Positions 30,301-38,893 of a DNA stretch of 64,000 bases are shown piece after piece (positions within the stretch are counted from its first letter, which is position 1; each line of letters opens with the position of its first letter). Below the pieces are notes generated by a model. The model saw only the letters and a list, made by a program, of their open reading frames with translations, searched no databases and was not told the DNA's origin. This stretch comes from Pseudoxanthomonas suwonensis 11-1 (lineage in GTDB: Bacteria; Pseudomonadota; Gammaproteobacteria; Xanthomonadales; Xanthomonadaceae): the NCBI RefSeq assembly GCF_000185965.1, contig NC_014924.1:248001-312000 (forward strand), read 5' to 3'. Both the position numbers and the translations under genes were made by a program.

Positions 30301-32454
30301 ATGAAAATGCCCCTCCTGCTCGCAATCTCCGCACTGATGACCATCAATCCCGCCGCCGCCAATCCGCCCGATGCCGAACGCAAGCCGTTCACGGTGACCA
30401 CGCCGTTCGGCGCCAGCCGCCAGGACGACTACTACTGGATGCGCGACGACGAGCGCCAGGATCCTGCCGTGCTCGGCTACCTCGAGGCCGAGAACGCCTA
30501 CGCCAACGAGCTGCTGGCGCCGCTGAAGCCGGTGCAGGAGAAGCTGTACGGGGAGATCGTCGCGCGCATCAAGCAGGACGACAGCTCGGTGCCGTTCCGC
30601 GACCACGGCTGGTGGTACTACTCGCGCTACGAGGCCGGCAAGGATTACCCGGTGTACGCACGGCGCAAGGACGGCCAGGGCGTGGACGCGATCTCGATCC
30701 AGGCCGCCAACGAGGCCGGCGACTTCGCCGCCGAGCAGGTGCTGCTGGACGTCAACGAACTGGCCGCCGGCAAGGACTACTTCAGCGTCGGCGACTACGA
30801 GGTCAGCCCGGACAACAGCCTGCTGGCCTGGGCCGAGGATGCCGTCGGCCGCCGCCAGTACACGATCCGCTTCCGCAACCTGGCCACCGGCGAGGTCTAT
30901 CCGGACACCATCACCGGCGTCTCGCCCAACCTGGTGTGGGCCGACGACAACCGCACCCTGTTCTACGTCGAGAACGACCCGGAAACGCTGCTGACCGTGC
31001 GCGTGAAGAAGCACGTGCTGGGCACCCCGGCGGAGCAGGACCAGCTGGTGTACGAGGAGGAGGACGATTCCTTCTACATGGGCATCGGCCGCACCCGCGA
31101 CGACAAGTACATCACCATCGGCCTGGACAGCACCGTCTCCTCCGAGGTCCGCTACGCCCCGGCCGCGGACCCGCGCGAGTTCCGGGTGCTGGCGCCGCGC
31201 CAGCGCGACGTGGAGTACGACGCCGACCACCACGGCGGCCGCTGGGTGATCCGCACCAACGCCGACGGCGCCACCAACTTCAAGCTGGTCACCGCGCCCA
31301 GCGACGCCACCTCGCGCAAGCAGTGGCAGGACTGGCTGCCGCACGACCCCGAGGTGTTCATCGAGGAGTACGAGCTGTTCGACGGCTTCACCGCGGTCGG
31401 CGAGCGCTCCGGCGGCCTGGAGCGGGTGCGCATCCTGCGCGCCGATGGCAGCCAGCAGTATGTGTCCGCCGACGAGCCGGCCTACTCGATGGGCCTGTCG
31501 GTCAACAGCGAGCCGGACACCCAGTGGCTGCGCTACGGCTACACCTCGCTGACCACGCCGGCGACCACCTACGAACTCAACGTCGCCACCGGCGAGCGCC
31601 GCCAGCTCAAGCAGCAGCCGGTACCCGGCTACGATCCGTCCCGGTACGCGACCGAGCGGGTGTGGGTGGAAGCGCGCGACGGCGTGCGCATCCCGGTCTC
31701 GCTGGTCTACCGCAAGGGCTTCAGGAAGAACGGCACCGCCGCGCTGTTCCAGTACGCCTACGGCAGCTACGGCATCTCCATGGACCCGGGCTTCAACGGT
31801 CCGGTGGTGAGCCTGCTGGACCGTGGCGTGGTCTACGCCATCGCCCATATCCGCGGCGGCCAGGAGATGGGCCGCACCTGGTACGAGCACGGCAAGCTGC
31901 TGGAGAAGCAGAACACCTTCAACGACTTCGTCGACGTCACCCGCGCCCTGGTGGCGCAGGGCTACGCCGCGCCGGGCCGGGTCGCGGCCATGGGTGGCAG
32001 CGCCGGCGGCCTGCTGATGGGCGCGGTCGCCAACCAGGCCCCGCAGGACTACAAGGTGATGGTCGCCCAGGTCCCGTTCGTGGACGTGGTCACCACCATG
32101 CTCGACCCGACCATCCCGCTGACCACCAACGAGTACGACGAGTGGGGCAATCCGGAGCAGCAGGAGTACTACGAGTACATGCTCAAGTATTCGCCGTACG
32201 ACAACGTCGCCGCGCAGGCGTATCCGGCCATGTTCGTCGGCACCGGCCTGTGGGATTCGCAGGTGCAGTACTGGGAGCCGGCCAAGTGGGTGGCTAGGCT
32301 GCGCGACCTCAATACCGGAAGCGCGCCGGTCGTGTTCCGCACCAACATGGATGCCGGCCACGGCGGCAAGTCCGGGCGTTTCCGCCGCTTCCGCGAGCAG
32401 GCCGAGTACTACGCCTTCGTGCTCGACCAGCTGGGCGTGGCCGAGGAGCCCTGA
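30301..32454 (+). CDS. Oligopeptidase B-like S9A peptidase, exported
   Basis: A 717-residue relative of oligopeptidase B. The N-terminal region has DDYYWMRDDERQDPAVLGYL, typical of PtrB, and the catalytic domain carries GGSAGG (Ser), GLWDSQV (Asp) and DAGHGGKSGR (His). PtrB cleaves short peptides after Arg or Lys. Cytoplasmic in E. coli, this copy has an N-terminal signal peptide (MKMPLLLAISALMTINPAAA) and probably works in the periplasm. It ends 76 bases before ybaN. Confidence 0.93.
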   Translation: MKMPLLLAISALMTINPAAANPPDAERKPFTVTTPFGASRQDDYYWMRDDERQDPAVLGYLEAENAYANELLAPLKPVQEKLYGEIVARIKQDDSSVPFRDHGWWYYSRYEAGKDYPVYARRKDGQGVDAISIQAANEAGDFAAEQVLLDVNELAAGKDYFSVGDYEVSPDNSLLAWAEDAVGRRQYTIRFRNLATGEVYPDTITGVSPNLVWADDNRTLFYVENDPETLLTVRVKKHVLGTPAEQDQLVYEEEDDSFYMGIGRTRDDKYITIGLDSTVSSEVRYAPAADPREFRVLAPRQRDVEYDADHHGGRWVIRTNADGATNFKLVTAPSDATSRKQWQDWLPHDPEVFIEEYELFDGFTAVGERSGGLERVRILRADGSQQYVSADEPAYSMGLSVNSEPDTQWLRYGYTSLTTPATTYELNVATGERRQLKQQPVPGYDPSRYATERVWVEARDGVRIPVSLVYRKGFRKNGTAALFQYAYGSYGISMDPGFNGPVVSLLDRGVVYAIAHIRGGQEMGRTWYEHGKLLEKQNTFNDFVDVTRALVAQGYAAPGRVAAMGGSAGGLLMGAVANQAPQDYKVMVAQVPFVDVVTTMLDPTIPLTTNEYDEWGNPEQQEYYEYMLKYSPYDNVAAQAYPAMFVGTGLWDSQVQYWEPAKWVARLRDLNTGSAPVVFRTNMDAGHGGKSGRFRRFREQAEYYAFVLDQLGVAEEP

Positions 32455-32518
32455 GCGCCACGCGCTGAAGCGTGGGAGGGTTACCGCCCGTCCACGCTTC
32501 ACGTGATGCCCGCCGGCC

Positions 32519-32524
32519 TATGAT
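32519..32524 (+). promoter_or_regulatory. -10-like box next to the ybaN start
   Basis: TATGAT ends 6 bases before the ATG at 32531 and is followed by GCGGCC. It could drive a leaderless transcript. No clear -35 box. Confidence 0.3.
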
Positions 32525-32530
32525 GCGGCC

Positions 32531-32932
32531 ATGGGCAACCGCGACCGCTTCCGTTGGGCCTGGTGGCTGCTGGCCTATGCCAGCCTTGGCGTGGGCATCG
32601 TCGGCATCTTCCTGCCCGGCCTGCCGACCACGGTATTCATCCTGGTTGCCGCCTGGGCGGCGGCGCGTGGATCCAAGCGGCTGGAACGGCGCCTGCTGGA
32701 AGATCCGCGCTTCGGCCCTGTGATCCTGGCCTGGCGCCAGCATCGCGCGGTGCCGCGCCGGGCCAAGTGGGCGGCGACCTGGGCGATGCTCGCCTGCGCC
32801 GCGATCCTGCTCGGGGTGATGCTCGCCGTGCCTTCGCACCGCGGCTGGATGGTGGTCCTGCCGATCTGCTGCATGGCCGTGGTCGGCACCTGGCTGTGGC
32901 TGCGGCCCGAGCCGCCCGATCCGGCGTCCTGA
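32531..32932 (+). CDS. YbaN/DUF454 family inner-membrane protein
   Basis: A 133-residue protein with three to four hydrophobic helices. The start WWLLAYASLGVGIVGIFLPG followed by LPTTVFILVAAW is the DUF454 signature. Function unknown. No ribosome-binding site is evident before the ATG at 32531, in keeping with a possible leaderless message. Confidence 0.9.
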   Translation: MGNRDRFRWAWWLLAYASLGVGIVGIFLPGLPTTVFILVAAWAAARGSKRLERRLLEDPRFGPVILAWRQHRAVPRRAKWAATWAMLACAAILLGVMLAVPSHRGWMVVLPICCMAVVGTWLWLRPEPPDPAS

Positions 32933-32969
32933 ACGCCGGCGCGCGAGCCGGCATCCACCGCCGCGTCGC

Positions 32970-32975
32970 TATACT
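32970..32975 (+). promoter_or_regulatory. -10-like box next to the lptM start
   Basis: TATACT ends 6 bases before the lptM ATG, followed by CCGGGC. It would give a leaderless lptM-dapF-DUF484 transcript. No clear -35 box. Confidence 0.35.
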
Positions 32976-32981
32976 CCGGGC

Positions 32982-33233
32982 ATGGACACCATCCGACGTC
33001 ATGCATTCCTCCTGGCCCTGGCCGCCCTGCCGCTGCTGGCCGCCTGCGGCAACAAGGGCCCGCTGGTGATGCCGCAGAAGCCGGTGCCGGTCGAGCAGCC
33101 CGCGCCCGGGGCGCCGCCGGCCAGCGCGCCGGTCGAAGGCGACGAACCCGCGCCGGCCGCAACGCCGGCCACTCCCGCCGATCCGCTGCCCGCGCAGGAG
33201 GATGGCGGCGACGCGGGCGATGTCGATGGCTGA
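32982..33233 (+). CDS. lptM: LPS translocon maturation lipoprotein LptM (YifL-like)
   Basis: An 83-residue lipoprotein. The signal peptide ends in the lipobox LLAAC, and the mature start [10 protein letters not shown] matches the LptM/YifL pattern (CGxKGPLxxP). LptM helps LptD fold with native disulfides in the LPS-exporting translocon. The rest is a Pro/Ala/Glu-rich disordered tail, longer than in E. coli. The reading frame overlaps the start of dapF, and the lptM-dapF-DUF484-xerC order matches yifL-dapF-yigA-xerC in E. coli. Confidence 0.87.
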   Translation: MDTIRRHAFLLALAALPLLAACGNKGPLVMPQKPVPVEQPAPGAPPASAPVEGDEPAPAATPATPADPLPAQEDGGDAGDVDG

Positions 33234-34065
33234 GCGCCTGCGCTTCAGCAAGATGCATGGAGCCGGCAACGACTTCGTGGTGCTGGACCTGCGCGATGGC
33301 AGCCCGCCGCCGGACGCCGCGCTGGCCGCGCGCCTGGCCGACCGACACCGCGGCGTGGGCTGCGACCAGATCCTGACCATCGAGCCGCCGCGCAGCGCCG
33401 GCGCGGTGGCCGCCTACGGCATCTGGAACGCCGATGGCAGCCCGTCCGGACAGTGCGGGAACGGCGCGCGTTGCGTGGCTGCCTGGCTGGTCCGCGCCGG
33501 TGCCGCCCGCGGCGAAAGCTTCGTGATCGACAGTCCCGCCGGCATCCACCAGGTGCAGGCGTTGGGCGATGGCCGCTACGCGGTCGACATGGGCGCGCCG
33601 CGCTTCGCACCGGCGCAGGTGCCGCTGGCCGGCTTCGGGGCCGAGGCCGCGGAATACACCCTGGAGCTCGATGGCCGCCGCGTGGTGTTCGGCGCGGTGT
33701 CGATGGGCAATCCGCACGCGGTGATCGAGGTCGGGGACATCGACGCTGTCGACGTGGCCGGCACCGGCCGCGCGCTGCAGGCCTCGGCCGCGTTCCCGCA
33801 GTCGGTCAACGTCGGCTTCGCCCAGGTGCTGGCGCCTGGCCACATCCGCCTGCGCGTGTACGAGCGCGGGGTCGGCGAGACCCTGGCCTGCGGCAGCGGC
33901 GCCTGCGCCGCGGTGGCCTCGCTGGTGCGGCGTGGCCGCATCGCCCGCGAGGCGACGGTGTCGCTGCCCGGTGGCGACCTGCGCATCGGCTGGGCCGGCG
34001 AGGACGCGAGCATCATCATGGCCGGACCGGCCGCATTCGTATTCGAAGGGGAGTGGCAGGAATGA
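33226..34065 (+). CDS. dapF: Diaminopimelate epimerase
   Basis: A 279-residue enzyme converting LL- to meso-diaminopimelate for lysine and peptidoglycan. Both catalytic cysteines are present, in GQCGNGARC and [12 protein letters not shown], and the start [18 protein letters not shown] is characteristic. I take the ATG at 33226, which overlaps the lptM stop; ATGs at 33202 (directly after AGGAGG) and 33220 are in the same frame and cannot be excluded. The stop overlaps the next start (ATGA). Confidence 0.95.
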   Translation: MAERLRFSKMHGAGNDFVVLDLRDGSPPPDAALAARLADRHRGVGCDQILTIEPPRSAGAVAAYGIWNADGSPSGQCGNGARCVAAWLVRAGAARGESFVIDSPAGIHQVQALGDGRYAVDMGAPRFAPAQVPLAGFGAEAAEYTLELDGRRVVFGAVSMGNPHAVIEVGDIDAVDVAGTGRALQASAAFPQSVNVGFAQVLAPGHIRLRVYERGVGETLACGSGACAAVASLVRRGRIAREATVSLPGGDLRIGWAGEDASIIMAGPAAFVFEGEWQE

Positions 34066-34736
34066 GCGAGACCCAGGAAAAACCCGGCGCGCACGAAGTG
34101 GCGGCCTGGCTGCGCCGGCATCCGGATTTCCTCAAGCAGTTCCCCGACCTGGCGCAGAGCCTGGTGGTGCCGCGCGAGGACGGGCGCACCGCCTCGCTGG
34201 CCAGCTACCAGCTGGAAGTGCTGCGCGAGAAGAACCGCGAGCTGTCGCGTCGCCTGTCCGACCTGTCGGCCAACGCCCAGGTCAACGAGCGGCTGGCAGT
34301 GCGCACCCACCAGCTGACCCTGTCGCTGATGCGCCAGGGCAACCGCGCCGGGACCCTGCGCGCGATGGCCGCCTCGCTGGCCGAGGACTTCGCCGGCGAC
34401 CTGGTGCGGATCATCGCCTTCACCCCGGTCGAGGGCCTGGACGATGCCGGATGGCTGCGCGTGATCGCCGCCGATGCGCCGCAACTGGAGCCCTTCCGCG
34501 ACGCCCTGGCCTCGGGCGAACCGCTGTGCGGCCGCCTGCATGGCGACAAGAACGCCGTGCTTTACGGCGAGGAGGCCACGCAGGTGCAGTCCAGCGCACT
34601 GCTTTCGCTGCCGGGCGTCGGCCTGGTCGCGGTGGGCAGCCATGATCCCAACCGCTTCTACCCGGGCATGGGCACGCTGTTCCTGCGCATGATGGGCGAG
34701 TCCCTGGCCACCGCCCTGCAGCGTTTCGAGGCCTGA
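34062..34736 (+). CDS. DUF484 family protein (YigA-like)
   Basis: A 224-residue GAF-like protein of the DUF484 family. The N-terminus has [20 protein letters not shown], then a short coiled coil (about residues 45-75), then a GAF-type domain with [20 protein letters not shown] and [12 protein letters not shown] near the end. Function is unknown, but the gene lies between dapF and xerC in many gammaproteobacteria. It shares the ATGA overlap with dapF. Confidence 0.93.
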   Translation: MSETQEKPGAHEVAAWLRRHPDFLKQFPDLAQSLVVPREDGRTASLASYQLEVLREKNRELSRRLSDLSANAQVNERLAVRTHQLTLSLMRQGNRAGTLRAMAASLAEDFAGDLVRIIAFTPVEGLDDAGWLRVIAADAPQLEPFRDALASGEPLCGRLHGDKNAVLYGEEATQVQSSALLSLPGVGLVAVGSHDPNRFYPGMGTLFLRMMGESLATALQRFEA

Positions 34737-34788
34737 GCCGGCCGCGCCGAGCGCACTGTCGGCGCATGCACGACCACCCGCCGCGACC

Positions 34789-35664
34789 ATGAACGGCATC
34801 CAGGACTTCCTCGAACACCTGCGCGTGGAGCGGGCGATGTCGCCGCACACGCTCGACGCCTACCGGCGCGACCTGCAGGCGCTGCAGGACTGGGCGTTCG
34901 AGCGCGGCGAGGACGTGGTCCGGATGGACGGCGGCCGCCTGCGCGAGTTCGTGGCCAGCGAGCACCGCCGCGGGCTGTCACCGACCAGCCTGCAGCGGCG
35001 CCTTTCGGCCTGCCGCAGCTACTACGCCTGGCTGCTCAAGCATGGTGTGATCGAGGCCAGTCCCGCGATCGGCCTGCGCGCGCCACGCGCGCCACGCAAG
35101 CTGCCCCAGGTGCTGGACGTGGACGAGGCGGTGCAGCTGGTCGAGGTGGACACCAGCGCGCCGCTGGGCCTGCGCGACCGCGCCCTGCTGGAGCTGTTCT
35201 ATTCCTCGGGCCTGCGCCTGAGCGAGCTGTGCGCCCTGCGCTGGCGCGACCTGCACCTGGACCAGGGCCTGGTCACGGTGCTGGGCAAGGGCAGCCGCCA
35301 GCGCAGCGTGCCGGTCGGCTCGCACGCGCGGCGCGCGCTGGAGGAGTGGCGCAGTTCCACCGGTGCCGGCAGCGACGACTTCGTGTTTCCAGGCCGTGGT
35401 GGTGGCCCGATCAGCCAGCGCGCGGTGCAGGTCCGCATGCGCCAGCTGGCCGCGCGCCAGGGCCTGTTCAAGCACGTGCACCCGCACATGCTGCGGCACA
35501 GCTTCGCCAGCCACGTGCTCGAATCCTCCGGCGACCTGCGCGGCGTGCAGGAGCTGCTCGGCCACGCCGACATCGCCACCACCCAGATCTACACCCACCT
35601 CGACTTCCAGCACCTGGCCAAGGTCTACGACGCGGCGCACCCGCGGGCGAAGCGGAAGAGCTGA
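34789..35664 (+). CDS. xerC: Tyrosine recombinase XerC
   Basis: A 291-residue recombinase that, with XerD, resolves chromosome dimers at dif. The N-terminal SAM-like domain covers residues 1-85. The catalytic domain shows Arg143 (SSGLRLSEL), Lys in GKGSRQR, HxxR in HPHMLRHSFASH, His in LLGHADIATTQ and nucleophile Tyr268. Its place after DUF484 and its length mark it as the housekeeping XerC rather than a phage integrase. It converges with the gene at 35704 with only 39 bases between them. Confidence 0.95.
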   Translation: MNGIQDFLEHLRVERAMSPHTLDAYRRDLQALQDWAFERGEDVVRMDGGRLREFVASEHRRGLSPTSLQRRLSACRSYYAWLLKHGVIEASPAIGLRAPRAPRKLPQVLDVDEAVQLVEVDTSAPLGLRDRALLELFYSSGLRLSELCALRWRDLHLDQGLVTVLGKGSRQRSVPVGSHARRALEEWRSSTGAGSDDFVFPGRGGGPISQRAVQVRMRQLAARQGLFKHVHPHMLRHSFASHVLESSGDLRGVQELLGHADIATTQIYTHLDFQHLAKVYDAAHPRAKRKS

Positions 35665-35703
35665 AGCCGCCGACCGCCGCCGCCCTGCGCGCGCGCCGGA
35701 CGT

Positions 35704-36111
35704 TTACCTCCGCCGCAGCAGCAGCCAGGCGGCCACGCCAAGGCCCACACCCAGAATCGCGGCCTTGGCCGGCGAGCGGCGTACGTCCTGGCAAAGCCCC
35801 TCGACCACGTTGACCCGGTCGGCGGCGATCAGCGCCAGCCAGTGCCCGATGTCATTCTCGCTGCGACGGAAGGCGGCGCGGCGGATCATGCCGCTGAGCC
35901 CCTTGGGCGGGAGGCGGGTGCCGAAGGTCCGCGAGTGCTCGGGACGCTCGACCGACTTCAGCACCTCCACCGTCATCGGCTGCCGGGGCGGCGGGTCGCT
36001 CCACGGCACGTCCAGCCGCGGCGGGGTGCGCTCCATCGGCACCGCCGGGCGGTTCTCGCGTTCCAGGTCCGAACCCCAGCCGGGGATATGGGCGTAGCTG
36101 CTGCGATCCAT
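35704..36111 (-). CDS. Hypothetical protein with C-terminal hydrophobic helix
   Basis: A 135-residue protein of unknown function. The first half is polar and Pro/Arg-rich; the C-terminus is a hydrophobic helix followed by Arg (AAILGVGLGVAAWLLLRRR), similar in style to the membrane anchors of DUF883/ElaB-type proteins, but I cannot assign it there. The ATG at 36111 has an AGGAG site. A second in-frame ATG at 36138 overlaps the stop of the upstream dehydrogenase as ATGA, so the two genes are translationally linked either way. Confidence 0.72.
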   Translation of the reverse strand: MDRSSYAHIPGWGSDLERENRPAVPMERTPPRLDVPWSDPPPRQPMTVEVLKSVERPEHSRTFGTRLPPKGLSGMIRRAAFRRSENDIGHWLALIAADRVNVVEGLCQDVRRSPAKAAILGVGLGVAAWLLLRRR

Positions 36112-36134
36112 GGTCTGCTCCTGTGCGCGCCGGC

Positions 36135-37295
36135 TCATGCTTCCGCCCGCGCCGAAGGCGGGATCAGCACGGTCTTGATGCAGTTGTCGCGCTTGTTGAC
36201 GAAGATGTCGTAGGCGTCGGCCACGTCTTCCAGCGGGATGCGATGGGTGATGATCTCGCGCGGCGAGATGTGGCCGGCACGGATGTGCTCGATCAGCCGC
36301 GGCAGGTGGCGCTTCACGCTGGCCTGGTTCATGCGCAGGGTCAGGCCCTTGTTCACCGCGTTGCCGATCGGAATCATGTTGAAGGTCGGCCCGTAGACGC
36401 CGACGATCGAGATGCGCCCGCCCTTGCGCGCGCTGTTGATCGCCCAGTGCAGCGCGATCGGCGAGCCGGCCTGCAGCATCAGGATCTTGCCGGTGATGCC
36501 GTGGAAGGCGCTGCCGGTGGCGTCGCAGCCGACCGCGTCGATGCACACGTCCGCGCCCAGCCAGTCGGTCATCTTCTTCAGGTGGGTGGCGACGTCGTCG
36601 ATCTCGCGGAAGTTCACCGTCTCGGCGTGGGCGAACTTCCGCGCGAACTCCAGGCGGTAGTCCTCGCAGTCGACAACGATCACCCGGCCGGCGCCGAAGA
36701 ACCAGGCGCTCTTGGCCGCGAACAGGCCGACCGGGCCGGCGCCGAACACGACCACGGTGTCGCCCTCGCGGATGCTGCCCATCTCCGCGGCCTGGTAGCC
36801 GGTGGGGAAGGCGTCGGTCAGCAGCACCGCGTCCTCGATGTGGATGTCGTCCGGGATCACGGTCGGGCCGACGTCGGCGAACGGCACCCGAACGTACTCG
36901 GCCTGGCCGCCGTCGTAGCCGCCGGCGGTATGGGTATAGCCGTAGAAGCCGCCCATCGCGCTGGCCTGCGAATTGACGTTGTGGCAGTTGCCGTACAGCT
37001 CCTTCTGGCAGAAGTAGCAGCTGCCGCAGAAGATGTTGAACGGCACAAGCACGCGGTCGGCAACCTTGAGGTTCTGCACCGAGGGGCCGACTTCCTCGAC
37101 CACGCCGCAGAACTCGTGGCCGATGATCGAGCCCACCCGGGTATCGGGCACCAGTCCGTTGTAGATATGGATGTCCGAACCGCAGATGCAGCTGCGCGTG
37201 ACCCGGATGATCGCGTCGTTGGGATGCTCGATCTCCGGCTCGGCGACATGTTCGATGCGCATCGTGCGGGGGCGGCGGTAGGTGGTGGCCAGCAT
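36135..37295 (-). CDS. Zinc-dependent alcohol dehydrogenase
   Basis: A 386-residue medium-chain dehydrogenase. Catalytic zinc ligands lie in CICGSDIH and IGHEFCG; the structural zinc site is the Cys4 cluster CGSCYFCQKELYGNC; the NAD-binding loop is VVFGAGPVGLFAA. The pattern with an MGGFYGYTHTAGGYDGGQAE segment resembles glutathione-independent formaldehyde dehydrogenase relatives, but the substrate is uncertain. The ATG at 37295 has a GGAGAA site. A frame extension upstream is not supported. Co-transcribed with the small gene at 35704. Confidence 0.92.
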   Translation of the reverse strand: MLATTYRRPRTMRIEHVAEPEIEHPNDAIIRVTRSCICGSDIHIYNGLVPDTRVGSIIGHEFCGVVEEVGPSVQNLKVADRVLVPFNIFCGSCYFCQKELYGNCHNVNSQASAMGGFYGYTHTAGGYDGGQAEYVRVPFADVGPTVIPDDIHIEDAVLLTDAFPTGYQAAEMGSIREGDTVVVFGAGPVGLFAAKSAWFFGAGRVIVVDCEDYRLEFARKFAHAETVNFREIDDVATHLKKMTDWLGADVCIDAVGCDATGSAFHGITGKILMLQAGSPIALHWAINSARKGGRISIVGVYGPTFNMIPIGNAVNKGLTLRMNQASVKRHLPRLIEHIRAGHISPREIITHRIPLEDVADAYDIFVNKRDNCIKTVLIPPSARAEA

Positions 37296-37553
37296 GGAGT
37301 TCTCCGCTCGGGGACGTGCGCCGGCGGGGCCGGCTGGGGCACCTGACCTTGCGGCCCCGGCCGTGAACAGGGCGCCTCGCCAGCGTGGGGGAGGCGTGGA
37401 GGCCCGCTGCATGTCCTTGCAGGATCTGCACGCGGCCACCAACGTGGGCCGGTGGCGTCCATGCCTGCGAACGCGGCGATGCCCAGGCCACGCCGCCGGA
37501 CGGGCGGGGCATGAGCCCGCGTGGCACCATGGCCCGAACTGCGGGGGAGCTGC

Positions 37554-37880
37554 ATGGGACTGGACGAACTACGCGAGACGGCGCTGCGTCTGAACGCGCT
37601 CTACGGGCAGCTGGAGCGCAAGCGCTGGGGGCGGGAGTGGACCACTCAGGAGCTTGCACTGGGCTTCATGGGCGACGTGGGCGACCTGGCCAAGCTGGTG
37701 CAGGCCCATGCCGGCGTACGTGACATCGACGACGTGCAGGCCAGGCTCGGCCACGAGCTGTCGGACTGCCTGTGGTCGATCCTGGTGCTCGCCGACAAGT
37801 GCGGGGTCGACCTCGAGGCCGAGTTCCGCAGGAATACGGCCGGGCTGATCCAGTACGTGTCGGCGGAACTGGAGCAATGA
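37554..37880 (+). CDS. MazG-like nucleotide pyrophosphohydrolase family protein
   Basis: A 108-residue all-helical protein. Conserved features of the MazG fold are a Gly/Glu-rich first helix pair ([20 protein letters not shown]) and [20 protein letters not shown] with the acidic E-x-x-D pair that binds magnesium. The second acidic pair in the first helix is only partly conserved (GDVGD in place of EExGE), so activity is uncertain. A GGGGGAG site precedes the ATG at 37554. The stop overlaps the next start (ATGA). Confidence 0.82.
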   Translation: MGLDELRETALRLNALYGQLERKRWGREWTTQELALGFMGDVGDLAKLVQAHAGVRDIDDVQARLGHELSDCLWSILVLADKCGVDLEAEFRRNTAGLIQYVSAELEQ

Positions 37881-38116
37881 CGATGCAAGCGCAGTCCGGC
37901 AACCCGCGCCGTTCCGGGCCCTGGGCCAGCGCGGTCGCGCTCCTGGGCGGCCTGGCAGGACTGGTCTTCGGCAGGCTGGTGGGCAGCTGGCTGCCGGAAT
38001 CGCCCCCATGGGTGGGGCCAGGCATCGTCGTCGGCTCGCTTGCGCTGCTGCTTGTCGGCACCTTCCTGCTCCCGCTGTTTCGACGGCACCGGGCTCCGCG
38101 GGGTCGTGCCCGTTAG
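37877..38116 (+). CDS. Small two-helix membrane protein
   Basis: A 79-residue protein with two hydrophobic helices at about residues 17-36 ([20 protein letters not shown]) and 44-65 ([20 protein letters not shown]), ending in a basic tail. Unknown family. Its start overlaps the stop of the MazG-like gene by the ATGA arrangement, so the two are probably made together. A second ATG two codons in is possible. Confidence 0.68.
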   Translation: MTMQAQSGNPRRSGPWASAVALLGGLAGLVFGRLVGSWLPESPPWVGPGIVVGSLALLLVGTFLLPLFRRHRAPRGRAR

Positions 38117-38211
38117 CGGCCAGGCGAGGCCTTCCGGCCGCGGCTTGCGGCGAGGGCCGTGCGGGCTGGGCCGGACTGGACAGGGCCCGGCCTCCGCGGC
38201 ACCCACGCCGG

Positions 38212-38238
38212 GTTGAACCGGCGGGAAGCAGCCCCCAC
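38212..38238 (+). promoter_or_regulatory. Possible sigma-32 (heat-shock) promoter of hslVU
   Basis: GTTGAA (38212-38217) and CCCCAC (38233-38238), 15 bases apart, match the sigma-32 consensus (CTTGAA and CCCCAT, 13-17 apart) with one mismatch each. The second box lies 30 bases before the hslV ATG. hslVU is a heat-shock operon in E. coli, which supports the call. Confidence 0.5.
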
Positions 38239-38268
38239 TCAGGGAGCTATCGACCCCCGGAGCGCCGC

Positions 38269-38820
38269 ATGGACCCCAGCCAGAACCCCAATGTGTTCCA
38301 CGCCACCACCATCGTCTGCGTGCGTCGCGGCGACAAGGTGGCCATCGCCGGCGACGGCCAGGTCACGCTTGGCCACACGGTGATGAAGGGCAATGCACGC
38401 AAGGTGCGCCGGCTGGGCCGCGACGGCCAGGTGCTGGCGGGCTTCGCCGGTGCCGCCGCGGATGCCTTCACCCTGTTCGAGCTGTTCGAGGCCAAGCTGG
38501 AGAAGCATGGCCAGCTGACCCGCGCCGCGGTGGAGCTGGCCAAGGACTGGCGCACCGAGCGCCGCCTCGGAAAGCTCGAGGCCCTGCTGGCGGTGGCCGA
38601 CAGGGAGACCTCGCTGGTCATCAGCGGCACCGGCGACGTGATCGAGCCGGAGGACGGCATCATCGCCATCGGTTCCGGCGGCAGCTACGCCCTCTCGGCG
38701 GCACGCGCCCTGCTGGCACATACGCAACTGGACGCCCGCACCATCGCCACCGAAGCGATCGGCATCGCCGGCGACATCTGCATCTACACGAACCGCAACG
38801 TCGTGGTCGAAGAGTTGTGA
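38269..38820 (+). CDS. hslV: ATP-dependent protease subunit HslV (ClpQ)
   Basis: A 183-residue Ntn-hydrolase that forms the peptidase ring of HslUV. The catalytic N-terminal Thr corresponds to Thr13 in [20 protein letters not shown], so 12 residues ([12 protein letters not shown]) must be removed to expose it; E. coli HslV loses only Met. The [14 protein letters not shown] segment is typical. GGAG lies 6 bases before the ATG at 38269. The gene is followed 73 bases later by hslU. Confidence 0.96.
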   Translation: MDPSQNPNVFHATTIVCVRRGDKVAIAGDGQVTLGHTVMKGNARKVRRLGRDGQVLAGFAGAAADAFTLFELFEAKLEKHGQLTRAAVELAKDWRTERRLGKLEALLAVADRETSLVISGTGDVIEPEDGIIAIGSGGSYALSAARALLAHTQLDARTIATEAIGIAGDICIYTNRNVVVEEL

Positions 38821-38893
38821 CTGCCCGCGCCCGCCCTGGCGGCGGGCCGCTGATCGCCGGGCCGGCAACGGTCCGGCCGCCCCGAAGACTGGA

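Noticed and set aside
34789-35664. Tyrosine recombinase as an integrase of a mobile element
   Set aside because: Length, catalytic residues and the lptM-dapF-DUF484-xerC order identify housekeeping XerC; no attachment-site duplication or cargo is seen.
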